Shown here piece by piece: positions 6,094-15,341 of a DNA stretch of 20,316 nt. Source of the stretch: Actinomycetota bacterium (GTDB lineage Bacteria; Actinomycetota; Humimicrobiia; Humimicrobiales; Humimicrobiaceae). Where the stretch lies: positions 1 through 20,316 of the forward strand of contig JADHVM010000010.1 in NCBI GenBank assembly GCA_016783985.1. Direction: 5' to 3'. Within the stretch, counting starts at the first letter, position 1. Every line of letters starts with the position of its first letter. The position numbers and the translations under genes were made by a program. The notes under the pieces are model-generated. The model was not told where the DNA came from. It worked only from the letters and a program-made list of their open reading frames with translations, and did not search any database.

Positions 6094-8799
6094 TCAAATA
6101 GTATTCTTTATTAAGTCTTTAACTGTATTCTTTACAAAACTGATTGCTTTTTCTAATGATTTTATATCTGCTCCTCCGACTTGTGCGAAATCTAATTTTC
6201 CTCCCCCACCGCCTTTTAATATCTTTCCTACTTTTTTTGCAAGTTTTGAGCAATCAATACCCTTTCCGGTAAGATCCTTAGAAGTTTGAAGAATTATTGC
6301 TGGTTTATTATTAATAACATTTCCAAAAACAACAAATATATTTTTTTTATTAGCCAGATTAATTATTTCATCTCCAAGGGTGCCCATACTTTTTATATCT
6401 AAATGAAGGCTATAACCTGTATCTGAAAAATTATAGCCTATAACTTTTACTTCGCTGTCTTTTTTAATATCTGGAAACTTAGCCAGTACTTCTTTTTTAG
6501 CTGAATCTCTTTGAATTATGTTTATTTCTTCTTCAATTTTTTTCATATCATTTTTCATTTCGTTCAACTTATCTACTATCTTTTCCTCTTCCACATCTAA
6601 GGAACTTAAGATATTTTTTACTATTCTTTCTTTTTTAGCTAAATAATTGTAAGCAAACATTCCTGTTACTGCTTCAATTCTTCTATTATTTGCACCAATG
6701 CTTACGTCTGAAATAATTTTTAGAAGTCCTATTTCCCCTGTCCTTTTAACATGTGTTCCTGCACATAACTCCCTGCTATAATTATTAATTTCTACAACCC
6801 TTACAAATTTACCATATTTCTCACCAAATAGAGCTACAGCACCAATCTCACCAGCATATTCCTTCGTAGTCTCAAAACATCTTACACTGTCATTTATTTG
6901 AATTTTTTCATTAATAATATTCTCTATCTTTCTTAAATTCGTTGTCCCCAGATTCTTATTAGAACTATAATCAAACCTAAATCTATCTTCATCAACAAAA
7001 GAGCCTGATTGTTTTACATCTTTACCCAAAAAATTTCTAAGTGCCCAATGTAAAATATGAGTAGCAGTATGATTTTTACTAATATTTTTTCTTCGAACTA
7101 TATCAATTTTTGCATTAATATCCATTCCAACTTCAATTTTACCTTTTTTTACCTTTCCTTTATGAGTATAGATACCTTCTAAGGGAATATTGCAATCTTC
7201 CACCACAAAAATCCCCTTGTTGCTGCTTATAATACCCTTATCTCCTGATTGCCCGCCTTTTTCTCCATAAAATGGTGTAATTCTTAAAATAACTTCTCCT
7301 TCCTCACCTTCAGATAAGTGTGAGGTAATTTCTGGCTGTTTATTTTCATCGAATCTTACTATATTCATTATTTCAGTTTTAGCATTAAACTCCTGATATC
7401 CTTTAAATTCTACATTAACTTTTTTGTTTATTTTCTTATATAAACTCAATTTTGAATCTATTTTTTTATCAAAAGAAGCTTTGTTCCTTGATTTTTCAGA
7501 ATGCCTTTTCATTAAAGAATTAAATTCATTTAAATTTAATCTTAGATTATTCTCCATTAAGATCTCCATAGTTAATTCAACTGGAAAACCAAAAGTATCG
7601 TATAATTTAAACGCATCTTTGGAATCTAAATATTTTTTATCATTATTTTTTATACTTTTTATACTTTGATTTAATATTTCGGTTCCATCTTTTAAAGTTT
7701 TTGAAAATCTTTTTTCTTCGTTGCTTACTATCTCAAAAGATAGTTCTTTTTTATTTAAAAGTTCAGGATAAATGTTTTTGTACTTGTCTATTACAACTTT
7801 ACCAATATTATTTAGAAAATAATCACTCATTCCAATTAACTTTCCAAATCTAATTGCTCTTCTAATTATTCTTCTTAAACTATATCCTCTTCCTTCATTT
7901 GAAGGCACTACCCCATCTGAAGTTAAAAAATAAATTGCTCTACTGTGATCAGCTACAACTTTTATACTTTTATTAATTTCAGGATTAAAACCTTTTTCAT
8001 TTTTTAAAGTTAATTTTTTTCCTGAGATTTCTTCAATTTTTTTTAAAATTTCCTTAAATAATGATGTTTTAAAAACTGAAGGAGTATTTTCCATAACTGA
8101 ATATATTCTTTCTACACCCATTCCAGTATCTATATTCTTAGAAGGAAGTTCAATATATTTTTTACCATTAAAATTATACTGAGTAAAAACCAAGTTCCAT
8201 ATTTCTAAAAATCTTTCACATTCACAACTAGGATTACAATCATCTTTTTCACAACCATATTCTTCACCAAAATCATAATATATTTCAGTACACGGACCAC
8301 ACGGACCAGTATCTCCTGCAGGACCCCAGAAATTTTCTTCTCTTCCAAATTTATAAATTTTTTCTAATTCAATCCCATTTTCTTTCCAAAATTCTATTGA
8401 TTTCTTATCCTCTGGAATTTCTTTATCACCTGCAAAAACACCTATGCATATTTTTTCTTTCGGTATTTTTAAAATATCCAGTATGAAATCAATTGCAAAA
8501 TTTATAGATTCCTTTTTAAAATAGTCACCAAATGAAAAATTACCAAGCATCTCAAAAAAAGTAAGATGCTGCTCCGAATAGCCCACATTATCAATATCAC
8601 TCGTTCTAAAGCATTTTTGCAGAGTTGAAATTTTATTTTTAGGTGGTTTTTTTGTTCCTAAATAATAAGGTTTAAATTGCTGCATTCCTGCAGTTGTAAT
8701 CAATACACTCAGGTCATTTTCAGGAATCAGGCTTGCTGAAGGAATTATTAAGTGATCTCTTTCCTTAAAATAGTCTAAAAACTTTTTCCTAATATCCAT
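6094..8799 (-). CDS. alaS: Alanine-tRNA ligase
   Basis: The enzyme attaches alanine to tRNA-Ala in the cytoplasm and removes mischarged serine or glycine. All 901 residues of a full-length bacterial enzyme are present. The class II catalytic domain includes TTAGMQQFKPYYLG (35-48), FFEMLGNFSFGDYFK (81-95) and DTGMGVER (224-231). A cysteine-rich stretch at 183-194 (C183, C188, C192, C194) precedes the conserved EIWNLVFTQ block. The editing domain has HTATH (577-581) and CAGTH (679-683), the zinc-binding His and Cys residues, plus PFYGEKGGQSGD (509-520). A coiled segment near 725-770 leads to the C-terminal DHHA1 domain with a five-glycine run (863-867). It heads its own operon with a good promoter at 8838-8866. 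No strong ribosome site is seen. Confidence 0.98.
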   Translation of the reverse strand: MDIRKKFLDYFKERDHLIIPSASLIPENDLSVLITTAGMQQFKPYYLGTKKPPKNKISTLQKCFRTSDIDNVGYSEQHLTFFEMLGNFSFGDYFKKESINFAIDFILDILKIPKEKICIGVFAGDKEIPEDKKSIEFWKENGIELEKIYKFGREENFWGPAGDTGPCGPCTEIYYDFGEEYGCEKDDCNPSCECERFLEIWNLVFTQYNFNGKKYIELPSKNIDTGMGVERIYSVMENTPSVFKTSLFKEILKKIEEISGKKLTLKNEKGFNPEINKSIKVVADHSRAIYFLTSDGVVPSNEGRGYSLRRIIRRAIRFGKLIGMSDYFLNNIGKVVIDKYKNIYPELLNKKELSFEIVSNEEKRFSKTLKDGTEILNQSIKSIKNNDKKYLDSKDAFKLYDTFGFPVELTMEILMENNLRLNLNEFNSLMKRHSEKSRNKASFDKKIDSKLSLYKKINKKVNVEFKGYQEFNAKTEIMNIVRFDENKQPEITSHLSEGEEGEVILRITPFYGEKGGQSGDKGIISSNKGIFVVEDCNIPLEGIYTHKGKVKKGKIEVGMDINAKIDIVRRKNISKNHTATHILHWALRNFLGKDVKQSGSFVDEDRFRFDYSSNKNLGTTNLRKIENIINEKIQINDSVRCFETTKEYAGEIGAVALFGEKYGKFVRVVEINNYSRELCAGTHVKRTGEIGLLKIISDVSIGANNRRIEAVTGMFAYNYLAKKERIVKNILSSLDVEEEKIVDKLNEMKNDMKKIEEEINIIQRDSAKKEVLAKFPDIKKDSEVKVIGYNFSDTGYSLHLDIKSMGTLGDEIINLANKKNIFVVFGNVINNKPAIILQTSKDLTGKGIDCSKLAKKVGKILKGGGGGKLDFAQVGGADIKSLEKAISFVKNTVKDLIKNTI

Positions 8800-8837
8800 T
8801 ATAAGTAAATATCTTTTGTTGTATCTTTTTAAACAAC

Positions 8838-8866
8838 TTTATATTAATAATTTATTGATAATGCAA
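8838..8866 (-). promoter_or_regulatory. Probable vegetative promoter of the alaS operon
   Basis: Read on the minus strand, TTGCAT (8866-8861) and TATAAA (8843-8838) are separated by 17 bases, a good housekeeping sigma match. Transcription would start near 8831, giving a leader of about 32 bases before the alaS ATG. That leader is too short to hold a T-box or other large riboswitch. Confidence 0.6.
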
Positions 8867-8928
8867 TTAATATATCACATATACTTTAAAAATTATATTT
8901 GATTAAATTGAACTATTTGCTACTTAAT

Positions 8929-8946
8929 AAAATGATACCCCATTTT
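8929..8946 (-). terminator. Weak terminator-like hairpin after the ncRNA candidate
   Basis: AAAATG and CATTTT pair around a six-base loop downstream of the RNA candidate on the minus strand. The stem is AT-rich and only a short mixed A/T stretch follows, so termination here is doubtful. Confidence 0.22.
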
Positions 8947-8960
8947 GTCGTAACCATTAG

Positions 8961-9089
8961 AAGTTTTTTATGCCCCATCCTACTAAGGTGGGTGCCCTCC
9001 TGTCTGCTTTGTAAGTCCCGTTTTAAATATCGGGCATTTACGCTACAGTCTAAGTTTGAGCTTCCAAAGTTAATTTGTTGGCACAAAAA
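8961..9089 (-). ncRNA. Candidate 6S-like regulatory RNA
   Basis: This patch is clearly richer in GC than its surroundings and can fold into one long interrupted rod on the minus strand. Its ends form a closing stem of ten pairs, UUUUUGUGCC (9089-9080) with GGCAUAAAAA (8974-8965). Inside, short stems pair 9061-9058 with 8997-8994, 9050-9046 with 9006-9002 (one mismatch), 9041-9038 with 9014-9011, and CCCG/CGGG at 9034-9031 with 9020-9017. A small hairpin CCUUAGUAGG (8988-8979) sits on the 3' side of the central open region, as in 6S RNAs, which mimic an open promoter and bind RNA polymerase. The place just after aspS matches Bacillus subtilis 6S-1 (bsrA). The minimal 129-nt span is short for 6S, so the true ends may extend further. 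The identity is inferred from fold and position; no homology search was possible. Confidence 0.55.
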
Positions 9090-9092
9090 TTA

Positions 9093-9122
9093 ACTATAAT
9101 TACGATAAAAACAGAGTATCAA
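9093..9122 (-). promoter_or_regulatory. Probable promoter of the candidate 6S-like RNA
   Basis: On the minus strand, TTGATA (9122-9117) and TATAGT (9098-9093) are separated by 18 bases. The predicted start near 9086 falls within the 5' strand of the closing stem of the predicted RNA, an independent agreement between promoter and fold. Confidence 0.55.
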
Positions 9123-9198
9123 TTTGGATATTATCATAATTTAATCTTTTATACAATCAAGTTTAAATGTCCGTTTTAGAAGAAATTAAGGTTAAAAA

Positions 9199-11025
9199 CT
9201 ACTTGTTTTTATCTTTAGAAACCTTTATAAATACTTCTTTTAGCTGCTCACTTGATACTTCAGAAGGAGATTCTGTCATCATGCAAACCGCTGATTGAGT
9301 TTTAGGAAAAGCGATCACTTCTCTAATACTCTCAAGTCTCCCGACAAGCATAACTAATCTATCAAGTCCTATCGCAATCCCACCATGAGGAGGCACGCCA
9401 TACTCCAGAGACTTTAAAAAAAATCCAAAATTTTCTTTCATTCTTTTTTCATCTATACTTAATAATTCAAACACCTTTTTCTGCAGTTTTAAATTGTCTA
9501 TTCTTATAGATCCTCCGCCTATTTCTTCTCCATTTAATACTATATCATAAGCCATAGACATTACTTTTAGAGGCTCCGTTTCTAAATATCTTATAGTATC
9601 TTCATCAGGTTTAGTAAAAGGATGGTGAACAGGAGTTAATCTATTTAATTCCTTATCTAATTCAAACAATGGAAAATCAACAACCCATAAGAATTTAAAC
9701 TCTTTTTCATTAATAATTTTTAATTTTTTCCCAATGTAATTCCTTATGCTCCCTAATGCTATGCATGCTTTTTTAAATTCGTCTGCAACAATTAAGATTA
9801 AATTTTTTTCCTCTAACCCTAAAGTGTTAATTAAATCTTTCCTTTCAGACTCACTTAAAAATTTAGAAACTGGCGATTGTAGTTCCTTGTCTTTTTCTAC
9901 TTTAATCCAGATTAATCCCCCTGCTCCATTTTTCTTAGCCATTTCAACTAATCCATCAAGTTCATTTCTTGCAAACTTTGAATAATCGTTAACTACCAAG
10001 CACTTTATGCAACCATTTGTATCTAAAACATTTCTAAAAATTTTTAATTCACTATTTTCAAACACATTTGATATATCTTTTATTATAACTCCAAATCTTG
10101 TATCAGGTTTATCAGTTCCATATTTCCCTAAACTTTCCTTCCAGTTAATTCTATCAAAAGGTACACTTATTTTTTTATTTAATACATCGTAAAAAATCTT
10201 TTTAATCAAATCCTCAACAATTCTAATAATATCATCAACACTTCCAAACGACATTTCAAGATCTATTTGAGTAAATTCCGGCTGCCTGTCTGATCTTAAA
10301 TCTTCGTCCCTAAAACATCTTGCAATCTGATAAATCCTATCAAATCCTGAAAACATCATTATTTGTTTAAAAAGCTGCGGTGATTGAGGAAGAGCATAAA
10401 AACTACCTGGATTTAATCTTGAAGGCACCAAGAAATCCCTTGCTCCTTCAGGTGTGCTTTTTGCCAATATTGGCGTTTCAACCTCTACAAAACCATTCCC
10501 ATTCAGATATTTTCTTGTCGATGAAGTTATAGCATGCTTCAGTCTCATATTCCACTGCATACTTTCTGTTCTAAGATCAATATATCTGTATTTTAACCTT
10601 GTCATCTCATCAACCCTATTTCTATCATCAAGTAAGAAAGGTGGAGTTTTTGATTTGTTTAGGATTTCAATACTATCAGCAAAAACTTCTATCTCTCCTG
10701 TAGAAAGTGTAGGATTTATTGTATCTTCTGTTCTATTTCTAACTTCTCCTATAATTTTTATAATATATTCACTTCTTATATTTTTTGCCTTATTATAGGA
10801 TTTTAAATCAAAATTGGGATCGAATACTACTTGAACAATCCCTGAAAAATCTCTTAAATCTATAAATATTAATTTCCCGTGGTCCCTTCTCTTATTGGTC
10901 CACCCGCATAATATTATTTTTTTGCTAACAAAACCCTTGTCAACTTCTCCACATAAATTGCTTCTCATTGAAGTCTTGAATTTAGCAAAATTTATCTCAC
11001 TTCTATAATCAAAATCTTTATTCAT
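9199..11025 (-). CDS. aspS: Aspartate-tRNA ligase
   Basis: This bacterial-type class II synthetase (608 residues) charges tRNA-Asp, and possibly tRNA-Asn if it is the non-discriminating form, which cannot be told here. The N-terminal OB anticodon-binding domain is seen in ILCGWTNKRRDHGKLIFIDL (about 38-57). The catalytic core has the ARCFRDEDLRSDRQPEFTQ motif 2 block, a central GAD insertion domain, and motif 3 GIAIGLDRLVMLVG. The tail has the conserved IAFPKTQSA. The ATG overlaps the hisS stop by one base (TAATG) and GAGG lies just upstream. From this start there are about 19 residues before the usual family opening near MRSNLCGEV, so a later ATG remains possible but has no ribosome site. 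Confidence 0.97.
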   Translation of the reverse strand: MNKDFDYRSEINFAKFKTSMRSNLCGEVDKGFVSKKIILCGWTNKRRDHGKLIFIDLRDFSGIVQVVFDPNFDLKSYNKAKNIRSEYIIKIIGEVRNRTEDTINPTLSTGEIEVFADSIEILNKSKTPPFLLDDRNRVDEMTRLKYRYIDLRTESMQWNMRLKHAITSSTRKYLNGNGFVEVETPILAKSTPEGARDFLVPSRLNPGSFYALPQSPQLFKQIMMFSGFDRIYQIARCFRDEDLRSDRQPEFTQIDLEMSFGSVDDIIRIVEDLIKKIFYDVLNKKISVPFDRINWKESLGKYGTDKPDTRFGVIIKDISNVFENSELKIFRNVLDTNGCIKCLVVNDYSKFARNELDGLVEMAKKNGAGGLIWIKVEKDKELQSPVSKFLSESERKDLINTLGLEEKNLILIVADEFKKACIALGSIRNYIGKKLKIINEKEFKFLWVVDFPLFELDKELNRLTPVHHPFTKPDEDTIRYLETEPLKVMSMAYDIVLNGEEIGGGSIRIDNLKLQKKVFELLSIDEKRMKENFGFFLKSLEYGVPPHGGIAIGLDRLVMLVGRLESIREVIAFPKTQSAVCMMTESPSEVSSEQLKEVFIKVSKDKNK

Positions 11026-12302
11026 TATTCCTCACTCCAGATCAATTTAATTATTTTATCCTTTTGACTTTTCCAATTAATTTTATATTGTTTAAATTTA
11101 TCGATATCCTTAATAGTAATATTACCAGTATTTACTTCATCTTCTCCTATAATTACTGCAAAATTATAACTATTTTTTTCAGCCCATTTCAACTCAGAAC
11201 TTAAATTCTTAATCATAAAATTAATATCACATGCAAAATTTTTATCCCTTAAAAATTTTACCACTTCAAGGGCAAAAGATTGGTAATTTTTATCCATAAC
11301 TATTACATAAACCTTGGGCCCTTCCTTTTTTATATCAAAATTAATATTTTGCTGCTTCATTAACATAAGCGTTCTATCTATACCAATAGCAAATCCTGTT
11401 GCTGGAATATCAGGGCCACCAAATTGATTAATTAAATCATCATATCTACCACCCCCGCCTAATGCATTTTGTGCACTTTTAATATCAGATGAAATAATCT
11501 CAAAAATGGTCTTAGTGTAATAATCAAAACCTCTAACTAGATTAGGATTAACTTTATAGTTAATTTCTAATATTTTTAAGAAATTAAGTACGCCCTCAAA
11601 ATGATCCTTGCATTCCGAACAAATAAAAGATTGTATCTTTGGAGAATCTTCTAATATTTTCCTGCAGCCGTCTTTCTTACAATCAAAGATTCTTAAAGGA
11701 TTACTATCTATCCTATTTCTACAATCAAAACATAATTCTCCTTTAAAAGGCTTTAAATACTTCTTAAATTCTAATATATACTTTACCCTGCATCTACTGC
11801 AGCCAATGCTATTAACAAAAAGTATTAAATTCCTAAAACCCAGTTGCTTAAAAAATGAATTAAGAAGCCAGATTACTTCTGCATCTATTATCGAACTGCC
11901 AATTCCTATAGATTCTACTCCTAACTGCCAGAATTCCCGCATTCTTCCTTTTTGCGGTCTTTCATATCTAAACATATTTCCAATATAAAAAAGCTTAACC
12001 GGCAGATGATCGGAATATAGCTTATTTTCAATCAACGCTCTTACAACAGATGCAGTTCCTTCAGGCCTTAAAGTAAGGGACCTTCCTTTCTTGTCCAAAA
12101 AGGTATACATTTCTTTTTGAACAATATCAGTTCCCTCGCCTATACTTCTGCTAAATACCTCAGTATATTCAAATGCAGGAGTAATTATCTCACTATAATT
12201 ATAAACAGAGAATAATTGCCTTGCAGTATTTATAATAAAATTTCTGTATTTAATATCATTCCCGAAAAAATCTTTTGTTCCTCTTGGTGAGTTTAAAGTC
12301 AA
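11025..12302 (-). CDS. hisS: Histidine-tRNA ligase
   Basis: This class II synthetase charges tRNA-His. At 425 residues it has the usual bacterial length. It starts with the hallmark SPRGTKDF, then shows motif 2 LRPEGTASVVRA, REFWQLGVESIG, the histidine-specific blocks VRGFDYYTKTIFE and GGGGRYDDLI, motif 3 ATGFAIGIDRT, and a C-terminal anticodon-binding domain. The insertion after NSIGC carries many cysteines (CSRC, CFDC, CSEC), the arrangement found in Firmicutes-type enzymes. The start codon is TTG, supported by GGTGA six bases before it and by homologue N-termini. It is followed directly by aspS with a one-base overlap. Confidence 0.97.
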   Translation of the reverse strand: MTLNSPRGTKDFFGNDIKYRNFIINTARQLFSVYNYSEIITPAFEYTEVFSRSIGEGTDIVQKEMYTFLDKKGRSLTLRPEGTASVVRALIENKLYSDHLPVKLFYIGNMFRYERPQKGRMREFWQLGVESIGIGSSIIDAEVIWLLNSFFKQLGFRNLILFVNSIGCSRCRVKYILEFKKYLKPFKGELCFDCRNRIDSNPLRIFDCKKDGCRKILEDSPKIQSFICSECKDHFEGVLNFLKILEINYKVNPNLVRGFDYYTKTIFEIISSDIKSAQNALGGGGRYDDLINQFGGPDIPATGFAIGIDRTLMLMKQQNINFDIKKEGPKVYVIVMDKNYQSFALEVVKFLRDKNFACDINFMIKNLSSELKWAEKNSYNFAVIIGEDEVNTGNITIKDIDKFKQYKINWKSQKDKIIKLIWSEE

Positions 12303-12343
12303 TTTCAGTCACCATGCTTTCCCTAAATCAAATTATTAATTAT

Positions 12344-12973
12344 TCAGCTATTTAAAAAATTTTCATTTAAATAATAATTAGTGTCAATTTCAAACTTTAA
12401 ATTACTACTTTCACCATGGCCAGGATAAATAATTAAATCCTTCTCCATACTTTTTAAAATCTTTAAAGAATTCTTAATTTTCTGGCTGTCCCCGCCAGTT
12501 AAATCAGTTCTTCCAATAGATCCCTTAAAAAGCAAGTCTCCTGTGAACAAAACACCACAATATTTTATAACAATACTCCCGGGGGTATGACCAGGGGTAT
12601 TTATTATATTTAAACCAAAATCATTAAAATAAGTATAATTATTTTCCTCTATTAAATTATAGGTTTTTAATAATAATTCATTTCCATTAAAAAATGAAGA
12701 TAAATTTTTTACCGGATCAGTTATAATAGGCTCCTCTAATTTATGAATATAAAAAGGAATATTATACTTTTTTATTATTTCGGGAACTGCACTTATATGA
12801 TCATAATGACCGTGTGTATTTAGTATAAAATCAGGTGTTATCTCTTCATTTTTTAAGCATTTTTCAATTTCATTAAAATCTGAACCTGGATCTATTATAA
12901 TATTTAAATTATCCAGACAGAGAATGTAACAATTTACTTTAAAGAAACCTAATTCTAATCTTATTACTTTCAA
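12344..12973 (-). CDS. Metallo-beta-lactamase-fold hydrolase, glyoxalase II-like
   Basis: This 209-residue cytosolic hydrolase has the complete dinuclear metal site of the fold: THGHYDH (H54, H56, D58, H59), PGH (H129), TGD (D146) and YPGHGE (H186). It resembles YqgX/GloB-like thioester hydrolases, but the C-terminal glutathione-binding domain of true glyoxalase II is absent, so the substrate is unknown. The start is TTG, overlapping the rel stop as TTGA, which implies coupled translation. A gene of this family between rel and hisS is common in Clostridia-like genomes. Confidence 0.9.
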   Translation of the reverse strand: MKVIRLELGFFKVNCYILCLDNLNIIIDPGSDFNEIEKCLKNEEITPDFILNTHGHYDHISAVPEIIKKYNIPFYIHKLEEPIITDPVKNLSSFFNGNELLLKTYNLIEENNYTYFNDFGLNIINTPGHTPGSIVIKYCGVLFTGDLLFKGSIGRTDLTGGDSQKIKNSLKILKSMEKDLIIYPGHGESSNLKFEIDTNYYLNENFLNS

Positions 12974-15213
12974 TTTTTCTTTCTTGGTAAGACTCTATAT
13001 GCATCATAAACAGAGTCAATTTGTTTCAAGTTATTAATTACATCTTTTAATATATATTTATTGCTAATCTCTATTAGAAATCTAAGCTTAATACTGCCCC
13101 TGCTATCAACCTTTAGTGTGCTTGCATTAATAATATTTAAATCATATTCACTGATAACATTCGTTATATCTCTTAGCAGTTTTGTTCTATCAATAGCCTC
13201 GACTTGAATTTCTGCACTGAATTTATATGGTAAGAGAGTATCCCATTTTACTTCTATAAATCTTTGTTCATCATAATTTATTAAATTTTTAACATTATTG
13301 CAATCAATCCTATGAACAGAAATACCCTTTCCCCTTGTAATATAGCCAGTAATTTCATCACCAGGTACAGGATTGCAGCATTTTGCTATATTCACTAAAA
13401 CTCCATCCATTCCCTTAACAATAATTCCACTTCCTGTTCTTTTCTCTTCCTTCTTCTTTTTCAAATCCTCTATAGATAGTTCCTTTTCCTGCTCTGCTTG
13501 ACTTAAATTCTTTATAATCTTTGTATATACCTGATGAACAGAGATTTTATGAGAACCTATACTCATAAATAACATAGCAGCATTTTCAAAATTCATTTCC
13601 CTGGATACTTCATCAAATATTTTTAAAGGAACACTATTAAACGAAAGACTATTTTTCCTAAGAATTTTCAGCATCATCTCTCTGCCAGTATTATAAGATT
13701 CCTGGCGCTCCTCTTTACTAAACCATCGTTTTATCTTATTTCTTGCACTTGAAGTTTTGACAACATTTAACCAGTCTCTACTTGGACCTTTTGGAAATTT
13801 TGATACTATTATCTCAACTATATCTCCATTCTCCAGAATACTTTCAATTGGTACCATTCTTCCATTTATCTTTACGCCAATACAATTATGTCCAATATCT
13901 GTATGCACCTGATAAGCAAAATCAATAGGAGTGGAACCTCTGGGGAGATTTATTACTCTCCCCTTGGGTGTAAATACAAAAACTTCATCTTCAAATAAAT
14001 CAAGCTTTAAAGATTCCATGTAATCCTTTGGATCTTTGAGTTCTTTCTGCCAATCCAAAACCTGTCTTATCCATGCAATTCTTTTATCAAATTCACTTAG
14101 CTTTACCTTGCCTTCTTTGTATTTATAATGAGCAGCTATCCCGTATTCAGCAATTTTATGCATTTCAAAAGTTCTTATTTGAATTTCTACAGGATTTCCT
14201 TTGCTTCCAATAACAGTTGTATGGAGTGATTGATACATATTAAATTTAGGATTTGCTATAAAATCTTTAAACCTTCCAGGAACAGGTTTCCACATAGAAT
14301 GAATTACACCAAGAACCGCATAACAGCTCTTAACATCGTTTACTATTACTCTAACAGCTATCAAGTCAAATATATCTTCAAATTCTCTATTCTGTTTTAC
14401 GATTTTATTATATATGCTATAATAATTCTTTTTTCTTCCGCTTATTTCAGCTGAGATTTTTACTTCTTCTATTTTCTTTGAAATAGCACCTATAACATCA
14501 TTTATTAAAGCTTTCCTTTTTTTTATTCTTTCCTTAACCATATCCCTTATTTTTTTATACTGCTTGGGATAAATATACATAAAACTTAAATCCTCTAACT
14601 CTGATTTTATTTGATATATTCCAAGTCTATGTGCAATAGGTGCATAAACTTCCAATGTCTCTTCAGATTTTATTTTTCTCTTTTCTTTACCGAATGGTTC
14701 TAAAGTTCGCATATTATGTAATCTATCTGCTAATTTCACCAGTATTATCCGTATATCTTCAGACATTGAAATTATCATTTTCCTTAAGTTCTCAACCTGT
14801 TTTTCTTCCCTGCTATTAAAAACTATTTTATCCAGCTTTGTTACACCATCTATTATGTTTGCAGTGTTCGAACCAAATTCCCTTTTAATCTTCTCCAGGC
14901 TATAATCTGTATCTTCTATTACGTCATGCAGTATTGCTGCTATTATTGATATCTGATCTAATTCCATATTAGCAAGAATATCCGCAACCTCTAAAGGATG
15001 TATAATGAAAGGTTCTCCAGATTTCCTATATTGGTCTTTATGATATCTCTTTGAAATATCATATGCTCTTTTCATTACTTTCTCATCAAACTGAGGGTTA
15101 TATTTCTTAATTTTTTTCACAAGCTTTTCATAAATCAAATCAACATCAATATCTTTAGTTTTGGATTTACTGCTTAATTTTAAATTATTAATTTTATGAT
15201 TAACTAGATTCAT
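12970..15213 (-). CDS. rel: Bifunctional (p)ppGpp synthetase/hydrolase, RelA/SpoT family
   Basis: This long RSH protein (747 residues) makes and degrades the alarmone (p)ppGpp in response to starvation, acting on ribosomes. The N-terminal hydrolase domain keeps its metal site: H72, H96-D97 in ILHDVIEDT, and LADRLHNMRT. The synthetase domain has DLIAVRVIV, GRFKDFIANPK and YQSLHTTV. The RFKD form (314-317) is the one seen in bifunctional enzymes. VEIQIRT and AAHYKYKEG follow. A TGS domain spans about 411-470 and an ACT domain covers the last 75 or so residues, both regulatory. AGGAG lies ten bases before the ATG. It starts a new block after a 123-bp gap. apt, often found just upstream in Firmicutes, is absent. 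Confidence 0.97.
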   Translation of the reverse strand: MNLVNHKINNLKLSSKSKTKDIDVDLIYEKLVKKIKKYNPQFDEKVMKRAYDISKRYHKDQYRKSGEPFIIHPLEVADILANMELDQISIIAAILHDVIEDTDYSLEKIKREFGSNTANIIDGVTKLDKIVFNSREEKQVENLRKMIISMSEDIRIILVKLADRLHNMRTLEPFGKEKRKIKSEETLEVYAPIAHRLGIYQIKSELEDLSFMYIYPKQYKKIRDMVKERIKKRKALINDVIGAISKKIEEVKISAEISGRKKNYYSIYNKIVKQNREFEDIFDLIAVRVIVNDVKSCYAVLGVIHSMWKPVPGRFKDFIANPKFNMYQSLHTTVIGSKGNPVEIQIRTFEMHKIAEYGIAAHYKYKEGKVKLSEFDKRIAWIRQVLDWQKELKDPKDYMESLKLDLFEDEVFVFTPKGRVINLPRGSTPIDFAYQVHTDIGHNCIGVKINGRMVPIESILENGDIVEIIVSKFPKGPSRDWLNVVKTSSARNKIKRWFSKEERQESYNTGREMMLKILRKNSLSFNSVPLKIFDEVSREMNFENAAMLFMSIGSHKISVHQVYTKIIKNLSQAEQEKELSIEDLKKKKEEKRTGSGIIVKGMDGVLVNIAKCCNPVPGDEITGYITRGKGISVHRIDCNNVKNLINYDEQRFIEVKWDTLLPYKFSAEIQVEAIDRTKLLRDITNVISEYDLNIINASTLKVDSRGSIKLRFLIEISNKYILKDVINNLKQIDSVYDAYRVLPRKKN

Positions 15214-15312
15214 TTTTACAAATCTCCTGAATGCATAAAAACTGTTAGTATTATCAAAATAGCTGGGAACCTGCCTATTAATGTATTTATTACTTCTATA
15301 ACTTTAAATATT

Positions 15313-15341
15313 ATTATAAAACATTTTTAAAATTTGCTAAA
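15313..15341 (-). promoter_or_regulatory. Possible promoter for rel
   Basis: On the minus strand a perfect TATAAT (15318-15313) lies 17 bases after TTTAGC (15341-15336), a poor -35 box that overlaps the recJ stop. The predicted start near 15306 would give a leader of about 90 bases before rel. In AT-rich DNA a lone -10 match is weak evidence. Confidence 0.3.

Noticed and set aside
8899..9093. Plus-strand open frame of 64 codons in the aspS-alaS gap
   Set aside because: It has no family resemblance or clear ribosome site and overlaps the structured RNA candidate; it looks like a chance frame.
8800..9198. tRNA or T-box in the long gap
   Set aside because: I saw no cloverleaf with a TTCNANNC arm and no T-box core; the stems fit a long rod rather than a cloverleaf.
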